The notes: generated by a model from the sequence alone, not told the origin. DNA of 11,465 nt from JACJXF01 sp964349045 (GCA_964349045.1 CAYGFI010000157.1:1-11465), one strand, 5' to 3'. Counted from the stretch's first letter, positions 1 to 8,953 are shown. Numbers and translations: made by a program.

Positions 1-1
1 T

Positions 2-2398
2 GATGTTAATAATTCTACTGTTCGCTCCTGGTTGTCTCCGGGTGCGTATGGGCTGGATGGGACAGTTGCAAGGACTATTTCTTTCTGGTTAAAACTGGAC
101 AATGTTGTTCCAACAGATGTCGGCTCAGGAGCACAACTATTAACTCTTGGGGCACCTTTTTGGGATAAAGCAGGAGATGGTTTGAGTATTTATCTTAACA
201 AACTTGATGGAAAAAGGTTTTTAGAAGTTAAATATGGTTCGGGTACTGATGGGCTGCCAAAATATTTTTTCAGAACCGAATATAATTTTACTGATGATAC
301 ATGGTATCATGTTGCTGTAAGAACGCCAGAGAATGGGACACTCCTTACTACTGAAGTCCTAGTAAATGGTATAGTTGTAAGTACTCATAGCGATCCTTTG
401 CTTAATATTCCTGTTAATATTTCCGATAAGCTCTTTGCCTGGCTTGTGCCATGGAATAATCAGGGAGTTTCATTAGCTGATGTCCGTTTTTACAATCAAT
501 TATTAACCAATAGCGAGATAATTGAAATTGAAAAAATTCCCGAATATGTTGCGAGCACTAATGCATTTTTAGTGAACCTTTCAATTAATGGCACTTCCCT
601 GACCGGTTTTGCCCCAACGACCTTAAATTATGAAGTTCTTCTGCCATTTGGTACGAGCATTCAACCGACAGTAACATTTATTTCAGCTGAAAACAGCGCA
701 TTAGTAAAAGTTACGAACGCAACTAATCTCTCCGGAACTGAAGCTGAAAGAACAACTACAGTTCTTGTTACCGCTGCAGATGGTGTGACTCAGAACGTCT
801 ATAAAATTGTCTTTACAGTAATTGGGCCTTCAACCAATGACATTATTCTTACCAAGGGGAATAACAGTTTTATTGCCCTTAAAGCTAATAACAGAAATGA
901 TACATTATTCCAGACTAAGGAAAACTTCGCGGACAAAATTATTTCTGATGTGATTTCATCAATGTTACCTGGGAATACTTTAACTATAGAAACTGGCGAA
1001 TATCCGGTCGAAAATTCTATTCAGCTCAAATCAAATATTACAATTGCAGGTGAAGACACCACCGCAATCATCAAAAAGTTAACATATGGTAATTTGTTAG
1101 TTGGCAACTCAGTTGAAAACATAAACATAAAAAATCTTAAGTTACAAAGTGACTTTACAGAGGATGGCACGGCGATTTTCTTTTCGGGTAAAAGTATTAA
1201 TAATGTAATCGATGGTGTTGTTATAGATAACTTTTCAGGACATGGCATTTTTTTTCAGGATTTTTTATGTCAGTATAATGCAGTTAATAATTGTATAATC
1301 CGTGACTGTAGTCTTGGGGCTGGTATTGCCCTTTATAATGGGTCCGGAAACGCTTCAATTATTAATAATAAGATTTATAGAACTCAGATACATGCTATTA
1401 TTTTTTCTGCAGGAGCAAGCAATTGTATAATAAAAAATAATTATGTAGAAGCAAGTGGATATTATCGCCCAAATGTTGCTTCAGGGTACTTTTGCCATGG
1501 AATCGCAATTGATGGATCAGGGACCCGATATGGGAGAAATCATATTGTGCAGGGAAATCATATCGTTAATGCAGGTTCTGCAGGGATTGAAATAGCAGAC
1601 TGGATTGATTCCGTGATAATCAGAGATAATATAATTGAGGGAACTGGTAAATATGCTCCATTTGATCAGTATGGGATATACTTTGGCGGAAGCATTAAGC
1701 CCGGTATTTACGCTGAAATAGTTAACAATACAGTTAAGAATTGCAAATGGTCAGGTATCAGGGCTGATAGTAATTATGGTCAGGGCGGACTTACAAAATC
1801 TGTTAGAGTTGATAGTAATATAGTAATGAATTCAACAAGAGAAGGGATTTTAATTGGAACCGTGGAAAATGCTTCTGTCAATTATAATCAGGTATCTAAT
1901 TCTGGATATAGCGGAATTGTAGTCAAAGGTTATGACAATCAATTATTGCTCGCAAAAAAAATAACTGTTACTCACAATACTGTATCCACATCAAAGCAAT
2001 ACGGAATTGATATCTCCAATGTAAATAGTATCACTATTACAGATAATAATTTTTGCGGTAATACTATCGGAGGATCTCGTAAAGGCAATAATGTTGGAAC
2101 AATCATATTGATTCAGGGAAATGACTGTGTAACAGATTTTGTTGATGTATCTCAAAAAGAGGAACATTTAATAATAATAATTAGAAATACTGATGGAAAC
2201 TATTACATAAGAGGAATCAGTGCCGAAGAGCAGGTGATTTTAACTGTCAGTGATATCCTTGGGAAAGTAATTAGTGAGCAGAGATTTGAAGGATGCCTGG
2301 AAATACCAGTTATTCTCCCTGGTATTCAGAAATTGTATATTGTGACAGTCACCAATCTGAAGGGTAGCCGATTAATTGTTGAAAAAGTAATATTTTAA
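2..2398 (+). CDS. Secreted LamG / cadherin-like / parallel beta-helix protein with T9SS sorting domain (5' truncated)
   Basis: The reading frame is open to the left edge, so the true start and signal peptide lie outside; 798 residues are visible. An internal TTG at 32 is not a credible start because it falls inside the first domain. Domains, numbered from base 2: LamG/concanavalin-like beta-sandwich (about 1-175, with TISFWLKLD, TWYHVAV and the closing LADVRFYNQLLTNSEI); cadherin-like beta-sandwich of the PF12733 type (about 188-274, LNYEVLLP then VTAADGVTQNVYKIVF); right-handed parallel beta-helix (about 300-710) with some 11 rungs marked by short G-I-x-hydrophobic turns (GHGIFF, AGIEIA, YGIYFG, EGILIG, YGIDIS). 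The last 80 residues resemble a type A T9SS C-terminal domain (VSDILGKVI, ending VEKVIF). It is probably exported by T9SS and anchored at or released from the surface. LamG suggests carbohydrate binding. The beta-helix could be a lyase, epimerase or inert adhesin; I see no diagnostic catalytic motif. It lies 18 bases before the next gene. Confidence 0.88.
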   Translation, partial: DVNNSTVRSWLSPGAYGLDGTVARTISFWLKLDNVVPTDVGSGAQLLTLGAPFWDKAGDGLSIYLNKLDGKRFLEVKYGSGTDGLPKYFFRTEYNFTDDTWYHVAVRTPENGTLLTTEVLVNGIVVSTHSDPLLNIPVNISDKLFAWLVPWNNQGVSLADVRFYNQLLTNSEIIEIEKIPEYVASTNAFLVNLSINGTSLTGFAPTTLNYEVLLPFGTSIQPTVTFISAENSALVKVTNATNLSGTEAERTTTVLVTAADGVTQNVYKIVFTVIGPSTNDIILTKGNNSFIALKANNRNDTLFQTKENFADKIISDVISSMLPGNTLTIETGEYPVENSIQLKSNITIAGEDTTAIIKKLTYGNLLVGNSVENINIKNLKLQSDFTEDGTAIFFSGKSINNVIDGVVIDNFSGHGIFFQDFLCQYNAVNNCIIRDCSLGAGIALYNGSGNASIINNKIYRTQIHAIIFSAGASNCIIKNNYVEASGYYRPNVASGYFCHGIAIDGSGTRYGRNHIVQGNHIVNAGSAGIEIADWIDSVIIRDNIIEGTGKYAPFDQYGIYFGGSIKPGIYAEIVNNTVKNCKWSGIRADSNYGQGGLTKSVRVDSNIVMNSTREGILIGTVENASVNYNQVSNSGYSGIVVKGYDNQLLLAKKITVTHNTVSTSKQYGIDISNVNSITITDNNFCGNTIGGSRKGNNVGTIILIQGNDCVTDFVDVSQKEEHLIIIIRNTDGNYYIRGISAEEQVILTVSDILGKVISEQRFEGCLEIPVILPGIQKLYIVTVTNLKGSRLIVEKVIF

Positions 2399-2416
2399 CT
2401 ACTAAATCTAAATACG

Positions 2417-4066
2417 ATGAAAAAAACTTTTGGCAAATGGATTGTTTATTGTTGTGCTTTTTCAATTGCTTTATTGGTATGTGTCTCTTGCAGTGACCAA
2501 TATACTCAATTTGAAAAAGAAGAAATAATTCCACCTTATATTACTGGTTATAGCCCTGTACCTTCAGAAATTCAATGTATTGATGGCAACGGTAACGCTT
2601 ATTCTGTAGTTAATGTCGGAATAGGAACACTTTTCTGTGTCATGTCAGAAAACCTGAAATGTACAAAATACTCAGATGGGACAGAAATTGCTAAAAATGA
2701 CATGAAGGAACTGCCCGACGGCTCTATCATGTACAGTTTTAAAGCAATTGCCAAATTAGCTGTAAATCCGATGTATTACAATGAATGGATCGATTATCAG
2801 GGGATTGCTCCGGATGGATGGTACATTCCTTCGTTAAACGATTGGCAAGATATCGCTAAATCAACTACCCAAAATACTGGGATACTTAATCTTGCATATC
2901 TAAATATGAATAATAATCCGTTAGTCGTTGAAACGGTCCCAACAGATTCGATATTTACATACTTTGCTACTTCATCAGTAGGATCTGGAAATAGTTTCCT
3001 CACTCGCATTGGTATAAGAGCAGTAAATAAAGATAAAATGTTTGTTTCTGATGGAGATATTATATGGAATGGTGACCAATCTCTTTATTACTCTTATGTG
3101 AGATGTATAAAAAAAGAAATTTCATCAGAGATACTTAAATGTTTCACATCTCAAATTTACTTCGGTGATTTATATTACAATACTAATCCAAATGCCGGTC
3201 CTGTAATTACTAGTGACAGCACTATAAGTGTAATAGTATATTTCGCAAATTCTTCAGGTTCAACTATTGAGCTAACACTGCCGGATTATTTAACCGCACA
3301 ACTGTCGAGTACTACGCCTGCAGGCAACGTTCAAATAGATCTGACCTTTAAACCAACAAAAGCTCCTTATAGACTTGAAGGAAATGTAATTATAAAAGCA
3401 GGTAATTTATCTCACACGATAGCAGTGTCCGGTACTTCATATGCTCCACTCAATGTAACTGATTTTGACGGTAATACATATGCAGTTCTTGATCTTTCCG
3501 ATGGTGATGATTTACTGTATTTTACCAAAACGAGTATGGTGGCAGAGCATTATTCAGACGGAACCTCAATTGATGCGAATTATTGGGGGAGAGCAACCAC
3601 ACCGGAAAATAACTTGTTTTACAAATATGCATACAGTGCTTTTGTTGGTATGGCAGGTTTAACCGATGGGCATTCAGATCCTGCAAAAGTTAATACTTTT
3701 AATGATTTCTCCAATATGCAGGGACCCTGTCCGGATGGTTGGAGGATTCCCAGACAGTCTGATTGGGAAAAGGTTTTAGCAAGAGGTGTGGACTTACAAT
3801 CATTAAATATGACGGATGCTGTTGATGGAGAGTCTGCTTCTGGAACATTTGTACCCCCAGATTTTAATAATGGGGATGGGTCATGGACCGGATGGGCAGT
3901 AGCCGATGAAAATCCGAATGATAACATGAAAGCGATTCACCTGGAATACACTCCTGGAAATGCCGCTCCCAATTTTAATAACTGGACTTCAAAGGCGACC
4001 AATCCAGACAATCCCTGGGGATTTGTATCAGTAAGATGTATTCGGACAACCCCATTATCTAAATAA
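2417..4066 (+). CDS. Lipoprotein with two FISUMP domains flanking an Ig-like spacer
   Basis: The 549-residue product has a Sec/SPII signal (MKK, hydrophobic stretch, then CVSC) and a predicted lipidated Cys25. The -3 residue of the lipobox is Cys rather than the usual Leu. Two copies of the Fibrobacter succinogenes major paralogous domain (TIGR02145/PF09603 type) are visible. Copy 1 spans about 50-235 (ENLKCTKYSDG, APDGWYIPSLNDW, SYVRCIKK). Copy 2 spans about 346-547 (EHYSDG, CPDGWRIPRQSDW, VSVRCIRTT). Between them (about 236-345) lies a beta-rich segment that reads like an Ig-like or choice-of-anchor spacer. The function of FISUMP domains is not established; they occur in surface lipoproteins of Bacteroidota and Fibrobacter. 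Placed 34 bases before susC, this is probably an accessory surface binding protein; that role is inferred. Copy 1 has Ala131 where copy 2 has Cys438 of the CP-x-GW motif, and carries extra cysteines at 54, 74 and 82. The start is the first ATG and gives an intact signal peptide. Confidence 0.9.
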   Translation: MKKTFGKWIVYCCAFSIALLVCVSCSDQYTQFEKEEIIPPYITGYSPVPSEIQCIDGNGNAYSVVNVGIGTLFCVMSENLKCTKYSDGTEIAKNDMKELPDGSIMYSFKAIAKLAVNPMYYNEWIDYQGIAPDGWYIPSLNDWQDIAKSTTQNTGILNLAYLNMNNNPLVVETVPTDSIFTYFATSSVGSGNSFLTRIGIRAVNKDKMFVSDGDIIWNGDQSLYYSYVRCIKKEISSEILKCFTSQIYFGDLYYNTNPNAGPVITSDSTISVIVYFANSSGSTIELTLPDYLTAQLSSTTPAGNVQIDLTFKPTKAPYRLEGNVIIKAGNLSHTIAVSGTSYAPLNVTDFDGNTYAVLDLSDGDDLLYFTKTSMVAEHYSDGTSIDANYWGRATTPENNLFYKYAYSAFVGMAGLTDGHSDPAKVNTFNDFSNMQGPCPDGWRIPRQSDWEKVLARGVDLQSLNMTDAVDGESASGTFVPPDFNNGDGSWTGWAVADENPNDNMKAIHLEYTPGNAAPNFNNWTSKATNPDNPWGFVSVRCIRTTPLSK

Positions 4067-4100
4067 ATTACAGGCTATTAAAACTATAATTTTAAATATC
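4067..4100 (+). promoter_or_regulatory. Short AT-rich leader before susC, no Shine-Dalgarno
   Basis: This 34-base spacer is the longest gap in the cluster. It has no purine-rich Shine-Dalgarno sequence, which is normal for Bacteroidota, where initiation relies on A/T-rich unstructured leaders. It contains TTAAAACTATAAT (4078-4090), nearly the same as TTAAAACCTATAAT (8939-8952) before the lipoprotein gene after susD. TAATTTTA at 4087-4094 is one base off the Bacteroides -7 box TAnnTTTG, but it sits too close to the ATG for a normal promoter. I read the spacer as a translation leader inside an operon. Confidence 0.35.
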
Positions 4101-7100
4101 ATGAAATATAAGATATTCACAATTTTTATGCTAGCCACTATGTGTAGTAGTCTGTTTTCCCAGACAAAAATCATCAGTGGTATAATAAATGATGAGAACG
4201 ATAATCCTCTTCCCGGGGTTACAATTATTGCTGATAATACAACGACCGGGACAATCAGCAATTCCAACGGTGCATATACAATAGATGCGAAGAGCGAAGA
4301 TGTTTTGATTTTTTCCTTTATTGGAATGGAGCCTGTTTCCGTTACGGTTGGATCCCAAACTATAATTAACGTTTCAATGAAATTAAGTAACATTGAATTA
4401 GACGAAGTTATAGCAATTGGTTACGGTTCAATGAAGAAGAGTGACCTAACAGGTGCGGTAGGTTCGGTTCGTGGAGGGGAGTTGAGTAAGTCATTTTCAA
4501 CAGATCCTGGCTCTGCTTTGCAGGGACGACTGGCAGGAGTTACTGTTGAACAACGCTCGGGAGAACCAGGATCAGGGTCCAATATCTACATCAGAGGAAT
4601 AAGCTCTTTGACAAGTAATGCGCCGTATTATGTAATTGATGGTATACCAGGGGGAAATTTAAGTAATCTGAACCCCAATGATATTGCAAGTATAGAAGTA
4701 CTAAAAGATGCTGCTTCATGCGCTATCTATGGAGCTTCAGGGGGTAGTGGTGTTATTTTAGTTACAACCAAAGGAGCTCTGAAAAGTAAAAAAATTGATA
4801 TAGAGGTAAATTCAAGATTTGGTGCGAACTGGCAAAAAGGTATTGATGTATTGAATGCACAAGAGTATGCGCAACTTATTAGCGAAAAATCCGCAATAGC
4901 AAACAATGGTTTTTATGCACCTCCTACATGGACTAGCATAGCTTCTGATATTGGTAAAGGAACCGATTGGCAAAAAACGGTTTTTGGACTTGGCACAGTA
5001 CAAGATCACAATTTTGCAATTTCCGGATCAAGAAATGATGTAAGTTTCCGCATGTCGACGGGATATATTGGCGAAGTGGGATCTCTGAATACTTTTACAA
5101 GTGATAAAATAACTTATAGTTCACGTATTGAGGTTAACAGAGAAAAATGGAAAGCTGGCTCCAGCTTGTTTTTCTTAAGTCATGCAAGAGAATATGCATC
5201 CTGGGGACACGAAAAACAAAACATGATGTCATTGGCATGGTATAATCCTGTTCTTACGGTAAATGGCACACTTCCTGGGGTTAAAGTGCCTTGGTATGAG
5301 ATGACAAATACAGATTTCGGATTATACAGTATTCCTCCTTCCTATTTACTCGATAATTTTCGTGGTAATTCAAGGAATTTCAGATCCGACTTGCAAGGTT
5401 GGTTTGAATTAACTCCTTGGAAAGGATTCTCGATCAGAGCACAAGGATTATACGGCTTCAATAATACCGAGGCGAATACTTTTTCGCCCACCTATGTATT
5501 TGGAGTTCATAGAAAGGACTGGAATGAGGCAAGAGATAATCAATTTGAGTGGAGATATTGGAGTGCTGATGTTTATTCAAGCTATGAAAAGCAATTGAAT
5601 AAGCATTTTCTCAAGTTAATGATTGGTACAAATCTTGGCGCTTCGCGAGGGAAAGACAGAATGATGGTGGGTTTAGATACTCCAAAGGATGTGCTGCAAA
5701 GTGTGACGCTTACTAGTACGGGTTTAGCAATTACCGGTGATATCAATGAAGATTCTCGTGTCGCCTACTTTTCGAGGTTTAATTATAGCTATGATAACAA
5801 GTACCTGCTCCAGGCAACTGTGCGCCGCGACGGAACTTCCAAATTCGGACCCGGATACAGATGGGGAAATTTTCCTTCAGCATCTGTAGGATGGCGAGTT
5901 AGCGAGGAGTCATTCTTTTCTCCTTTGAAAAGTATTGTATCGAATCTTAAATTGCGCGCGGGATGGGGAATACTTGGAAATTCCAATATCGGTAACTATG
6001 GGTATGTCAACTATATAGTACCTACTTTAAACTATTCTGTAGGCGAAGACCAGCATAAATGGATTGGTGCAAATCTTAAAAACCTATCGGTTTCCAACTT
6101 GAAGTGGGAAGAGTCGAACCAGTATGATTTCGGTGTAGATTTAGGCTTATTCAATAATAAAATTATATTGGAATATAGCTACTTTGACAAATATAGTAAA
6201 GACCTGCTGATGCAAGTTCCAGTGCCAGTTGAAAGTGGTTTTAATGTGGGTCTTGACGGAAGATCTTACCAGAATCCTTACATGAATTCAGGTGAGGTTC
6301 GCAATTGGGGACACGAGTTTAACCTTACATACAACAGCGCTCCGAAAAACGAGTTCAGGTTTAATATAAACTTAAATGCCTCAATTATTAAGAATGAAGT
6401 ATTGGCGATGGGATATGAAGGACAGGCGATTTTTGGAGGAACTACCGGTTATCAATTACAGCATCCTACCGTAATTATGGAGGGTAATCCAATGAGATCT
6501 TTTACACTTATTAAAACCGATGGACTGTTTAATAATTGGGATGAGATAAACAATTACACCTGGTTTGATCCGCGAACCAACGAAAAACAACTCATCCAAC
6601 CTTATGCTATACCCGGTGATGTGAAATATATTGATTACAACAATGATGGAAGGATTACCGATGATGATATGCAAATACTTGGCGATCCGTTCCCCGATCT
6701 AACCGTGGGTTTAAACCTTAATGCATCTTACAAGAATTTCGATTTTAGTATGCTCTTTACCGCTGTTTATGGATTCCAGCTCATCAATGGAATGATGTAT
6801 GGTCTAACTCCAAGTACTTTGGCTCCTTATGGAAATGTGTTTCAAGAGTATTGGGACAACCATTGGACAGAGGATCATCCTGAGAGAAATGATGCACGAT
6901 ACCCAATCAATTTCGCAGCTTCAAAAAATGATAACTACATGCAATCTGACCGATTGCTGGATAATGCATCCTATATTCGCTTGAGAAATGTGGAATTGGG
7001 ATATACTCTGCCGAAGACCCTTATTCAAAAATTGAGCATTGGTAGTGTGCGTTTCTATATATCGGGACAGAACCTTCTTACATTCACAAAATATCTTGGC

Positions 7101-7193
7101 TGGTCGCCGGAAGTTAAGATGAACGATGGTTGTGATGCTGGAGGAGTCCCCATATATAATACTTTCTATGGTGGTGTTCAGGTCAAATTTTAA
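4101..7193 (+). CDS. susC: SusC/RagA family TonB-dependent outer-membrane transporter
   Basis: At 1030 residues the length is normal for a SusC-like transporter. A Sec signal peptide covers about 1-21 (ending LFSQ). It is followed by a carboxypeptidase-regulatory-like beta-sandwich (about 24-94, with NPLPGVTI and SNSNGAYTI), the family hinge/TonB-box-like segment DEVIAIGYG (101-109), the plug (about 115-225, with IYIRGISSLTSNAPYYVIDG and IEVLKDAASCAIYG) and a 22-strand-type barrel ending in GGVQVKF with a C-terminal Phe. A typical SusC calcium-loop-like motif lies at D845-x-N847-x-D849 (DYNNDGRITDDD). There is no N-terminal STN domain, so signalling through a FecR-type anti-sigma factor is unlikely. 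It should form the SusC2D2 'pedal-bin' importer with the next gene product, powered by TonB-ExbBD. The substrate could be an oligosaccharide or a peptide, as in the RagAB peptide importer. The plug has Cys207 where Ala is usual. Confidence 0.96.
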   Translation: MKYKIFTIFMLATMCSSLFSQTKIISGIINDENDNPLPGVTIIADNTTTGTISNSNGAYTIDAKSEDVLIFSFIGMEPVSVTVGSQTIINVSMKLSNIELDEVIAIGYGSMKKSDLTGAVGSVRGGELSKSFSTDPGSALQGRLAGVTVEQRSGEPGSGSNIYIRGISSLTSNAPYYVIDGIPGGNLSNLNPNDIASIEVLKDAASCAIYGASGGSGVILVTTKGALKSKKIDIEVNSRFGANWQKGIDVLNAQEYAQLISEKSAIANNGFYAPPTWTSIASDIGKGTDWQKTVFGLGTVQDHNFAISGSRNDVSFRMSTGYIGEVGSLNTFTSDKITYSSRIEVNREKWKAGSSLFFLSHAREYASWGHEKQNMMSLAWYNPVLTVNGTLPGVKVPWYEMTNTDFGLYSIPPSYLLDNFRGNSRNFRSDLQGWFELTPWKGFSIRAQGLYGFNNTEANTFSPTYVFGVHRKDWNEARDNQFEWRYWSADVYSSYEKQLNKHFLKLMIGTNLGASRGKDRMMVGLDTPKDVLQSVTLTSTGLAITGDINEDSRVAYFSRFNYSYDNKYLLQATVRRDGTSKFGPGYRWGNFPSASVGWRVSEESFFSPLKSIVSNLKLRAGWGILGNSNIGNYGYVNYIVPTLNYSVGEDQHKWIGANLKNLSVSNLKWEESNQYDFGVDLGLFNNKIILEYSYFDKYSKDLLMQVPVPVESGFNVGLDGRSYQNPYMNSGEVRNWGHEFNLTYNSAPKNEFRFNINLNASIIKNEVLAMGYEGQAIFGGTTGYQLQHPTVIMEGNPMRSFTLIKTDGLFNNWDEINNYTWFDPRTNEKQLIQPYAIPGDVKYIDYNNDGRITDDDMQILGDPFPDLTVGLNLNASYKNFDFSMLFTAVYGFQLINGMMYGLTPSTLAPYGNVFQEYWDNHWTEDHPERNDARYPINFAASKNDNYMQSDRLLDNASYIRLRNVELGYTLPKTLIQKLSIGSVRFYISGQNLLTFTKYLGWSPEVKMNDGCDAGGVPIYNTFYGGVQVKF

Positions 7194-7211
7194 TTGTAAA
7201 TTCAATATATT

Positions 7212-8927
7212 ATGAAAACAAAATATTTTAATATAGGGGTAATATTGCTCTTAGTGATTTGCTCCTTTTCATGTGAGAAATTTTTAACTAAAGAAAACCC
7301 TAATGCCTTGACAGATGATACATTTTGGGAGACAGAAGATGATTTTACTTCTGGAATAGCATCTATTTATTCGGCAACACTTAAGGAGGCTGTTTTTAAT
7401 GCTCGCGGCTGGGAGATGATGAATGGCCGTTCGGATGAAGTAAGAAGTGAATGGCCGACTAATACCCTTGCCGCATATGCTTGTTTCATTGCGGATCCCA
7501 ATTTAATGTATATTTACATGCGTTACTCGTTCTTTTACAAAGGTATAGTCAGAGCCAACCATTTGATGAAAATGCTCGATGAGAAAGGTGCTTTTTTGGG
7601 TGAGGAGAAAATAAATCAATTGAAGGCTGAAGCGCATTTTCTAAGAGGGTTTTATCATTTTTATCTTCTTCAGGATTATGGGTATATTGCATATGTTGAT
7701 GAACCATACTACGATATGGAAAGTATGCTTAAAAATATTCGACAGATGCCCCAGGATTCGGTTTTCCCCAAAATTATTGAGGATTTCAAGTTTGCTGCCA
7801 AATACCTGCCTGAAGAATGGAGTTCACAATTCAAAGGTCGGGCAACGAAAGGTAGTGCATTAGCTTTTCTTGGGCTAACACATCTGAATTATATGAACTT
7901 TCAGGAAGCTGCTGACGCCTTGGGTGAACTTATTGGTACTGACCCGACTGCTCCGTCTGTGGTAGGTGGCTATCAATTGATGCCTGAATATGCAGATCTT
8001 TGGTCACCAGGTAATTACGACAATAATATCGAGTCGGTTTTTGAAATTCAATTTGGTTTTCAGGGAGGTCCATCTTTATGGACTTATGACAATCCTGAGG
8101 CTTCATTAGCCAATTATCTCGCGAAAGCTTCTGTTTACCCGGAGCAAGCATGGATCAATATGATTTTATATTTTCATCAAGAGGAACCAAGAGATAAGGT
8201 AAATGAGTGGGCGTGGGCTGAATGGTTCCGTGATCCTTATAAAAAATATATGGATCATTCGAGTATAGCTGTTGAAGATGTATATGATCCCCGTCTTACG
8301 GGTGGTGTATTCTTTAAATGGAGTGAAGCCGGTAAACAAGGTTTGGGTTACGGCGAAAGAGTATTTACTACAGGAGGAGAAGGCAAAGAATCCTGGTCGA
8401 CAAATGCTTCCGGCCTGAGAAAATATGCCGACTACTGGTTACCAAATCAGCCGGAACAAAGTGATAAAAACTTCCCGTTGATGAGATATGCTGAAGTACT
8501 TTTACTAAAGGCTGAAGCTGAAAATGAACTTGGACAGCCAATCGAAGCTCTTAAGTATATTGATGTTGTGCGAAATCGTGCTAAACTCCCCAAAATTAGA
8601 GAACAACATGATGGAGCTAACTGGACGCAAGAAATGGTGCGTCATGAAATTGAAAGTCAGCGCTATAAGGAATTGTTCTGTGAAGGGAAACGATGGTATG
8701 ATATGCAACGATGGGGTCATAATCCTAATTTTGTATACAACGTAAAAGATACACTGACAGCTCATGACTGGCCGCTTTTCAGGGAGAGTAAAAGAGGCCT
8801 TCATGCCTACAATTATGTCGTAGGCAGGGATGAATATTTCCCATTGCCATTTAAAGCGATAACCGCAAATAGCAACTTGAAACAGAATTATAATCAGGAA
8901 GAATTTCTTTCAAAAAAGTTTAGATAA
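7212..8927 (+). CDS. susD: SusD/RagB family surface lipoprotein, partner of SusC
   Basis: The 571-residue product has a lipoprotein signal (MKTKYFN, hydrophobic core, SFSC) with predicted lipidated Cys21, followed by the family opening EKFLTKENPNALTDDTFWET. SusD/RagB hallmarks are present: KAEAHFLRGFYHFYLLQDYG (about 137-156, in the helical TPR-like part), LMRYAEVLLLKAEAENELG (about 423-441), EIESQRYKELFCEGKRWYDM (about 480-499) and FPLPFKAITANSNLKQN near the C-terminus. It forms the ligand-capturing lid on the SusC barrel, facing outside the cell. It follows susC by 18 bases, the usual co-transcribed arrangement. The middle is rich in Trp and other aromatics (WAWAEWF, about 333-339), but I cannot assign binding residues. 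The gene ends in tandem TAA TAA stops. Confidence 0.96.
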   Translation: MKTKYFNIGVILLLVICSFSCEKFLTKENPNALTDDTFWETEDDFTSGIASIYSATLKEAVFNARGWEMMNGRSDEVRSEWPTNTLAAYACFIADPNLMYIYMRYSFFYKGIVRANHLMKMLDEKGAFLGEEKINQLKAEAHFLRGFYHFYLLQDYGYIAYVDEPYYDMESMLKNIRQMPQDSVFPKIIEDFKFAAKYLPEEWSSQFKGRATKGSALAFLGLTHLNYMNFQEAADALGELIGTDPTAPSVVGGYQLMPEYADLWSPGNYDNNIESVFEIQFGFQGGPSLWTYDNPEASLANYLAKASVYPEQAWINMILYFHQEEPRDKVNEWAWAEWFRDPYKKYMDHSSIAVEDVYDPRLTGGVFFKWSEAGKQGLGYGERVFTTGGEGKESWSTNASGLRKYADYWLPNQPEQSDKNFPLMRYAEVLLLKAEAENELGQPIEALKYIDVVRNRAKLPKIREQHDGANWTQEMVRHEIESQRYKELFCEGKRWYDMQRWGHNPNFVYNVKDTLTAHDWPLFRESKRGLHAYNYVVGRDEYFPLPFKAITANSNLKQNYNQEEFLSKKFR

Positions 8928-8953
8928 TAATATAACCGTTAAAACCTATAATA
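8928..8953 (+). promoter_or_regulatory. Spacer after susD with repeated leader motif
   Basis: This 26-base spacer begins with a second in-frame TAA directly after the susD stop and runs into TTAAAACCTATAAT (8939-8952), one inserted C away from the leader before susC. The A/T-rich leader has no Shine-Dalgarno sequence. It is probably a translation leader, and the resemblance may be chance in AT-rich DNA. Confidence 0.3.

Noticed and set aside
32..34. TTG at 32 as start of the beta-helix protein
   Set aside because: The frame stays open to base 2 and the TTG falls within the LamG domain; the gene is cut by the window edge.
2302..2326. 8-base inverted repeat AATACCAG / CTGGTATT with 9-base loop near the end of the first gene
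   Set aside because: It is short, inside the coding sequence, and not followed by a T-run, so it is not a terminator; repeats of this size are expected by chance.
3619..3927. 102-codon open frame on the minus strand within the FISUMP lipoprotein gene, and similar antisense frames elsewhere
   Set aside because: They lie opposite well-supported genes, show no family resemblance or signal features, and look like shadows of the coding strand.
4087..4094. TAATTTTA as a Bacteroides -7 promoter box for susC
   Set aside because: The final G is missing and the box is only 6 bases from the ATG, which would give a leaderless transcript; the spacer is too short for a full promoter.
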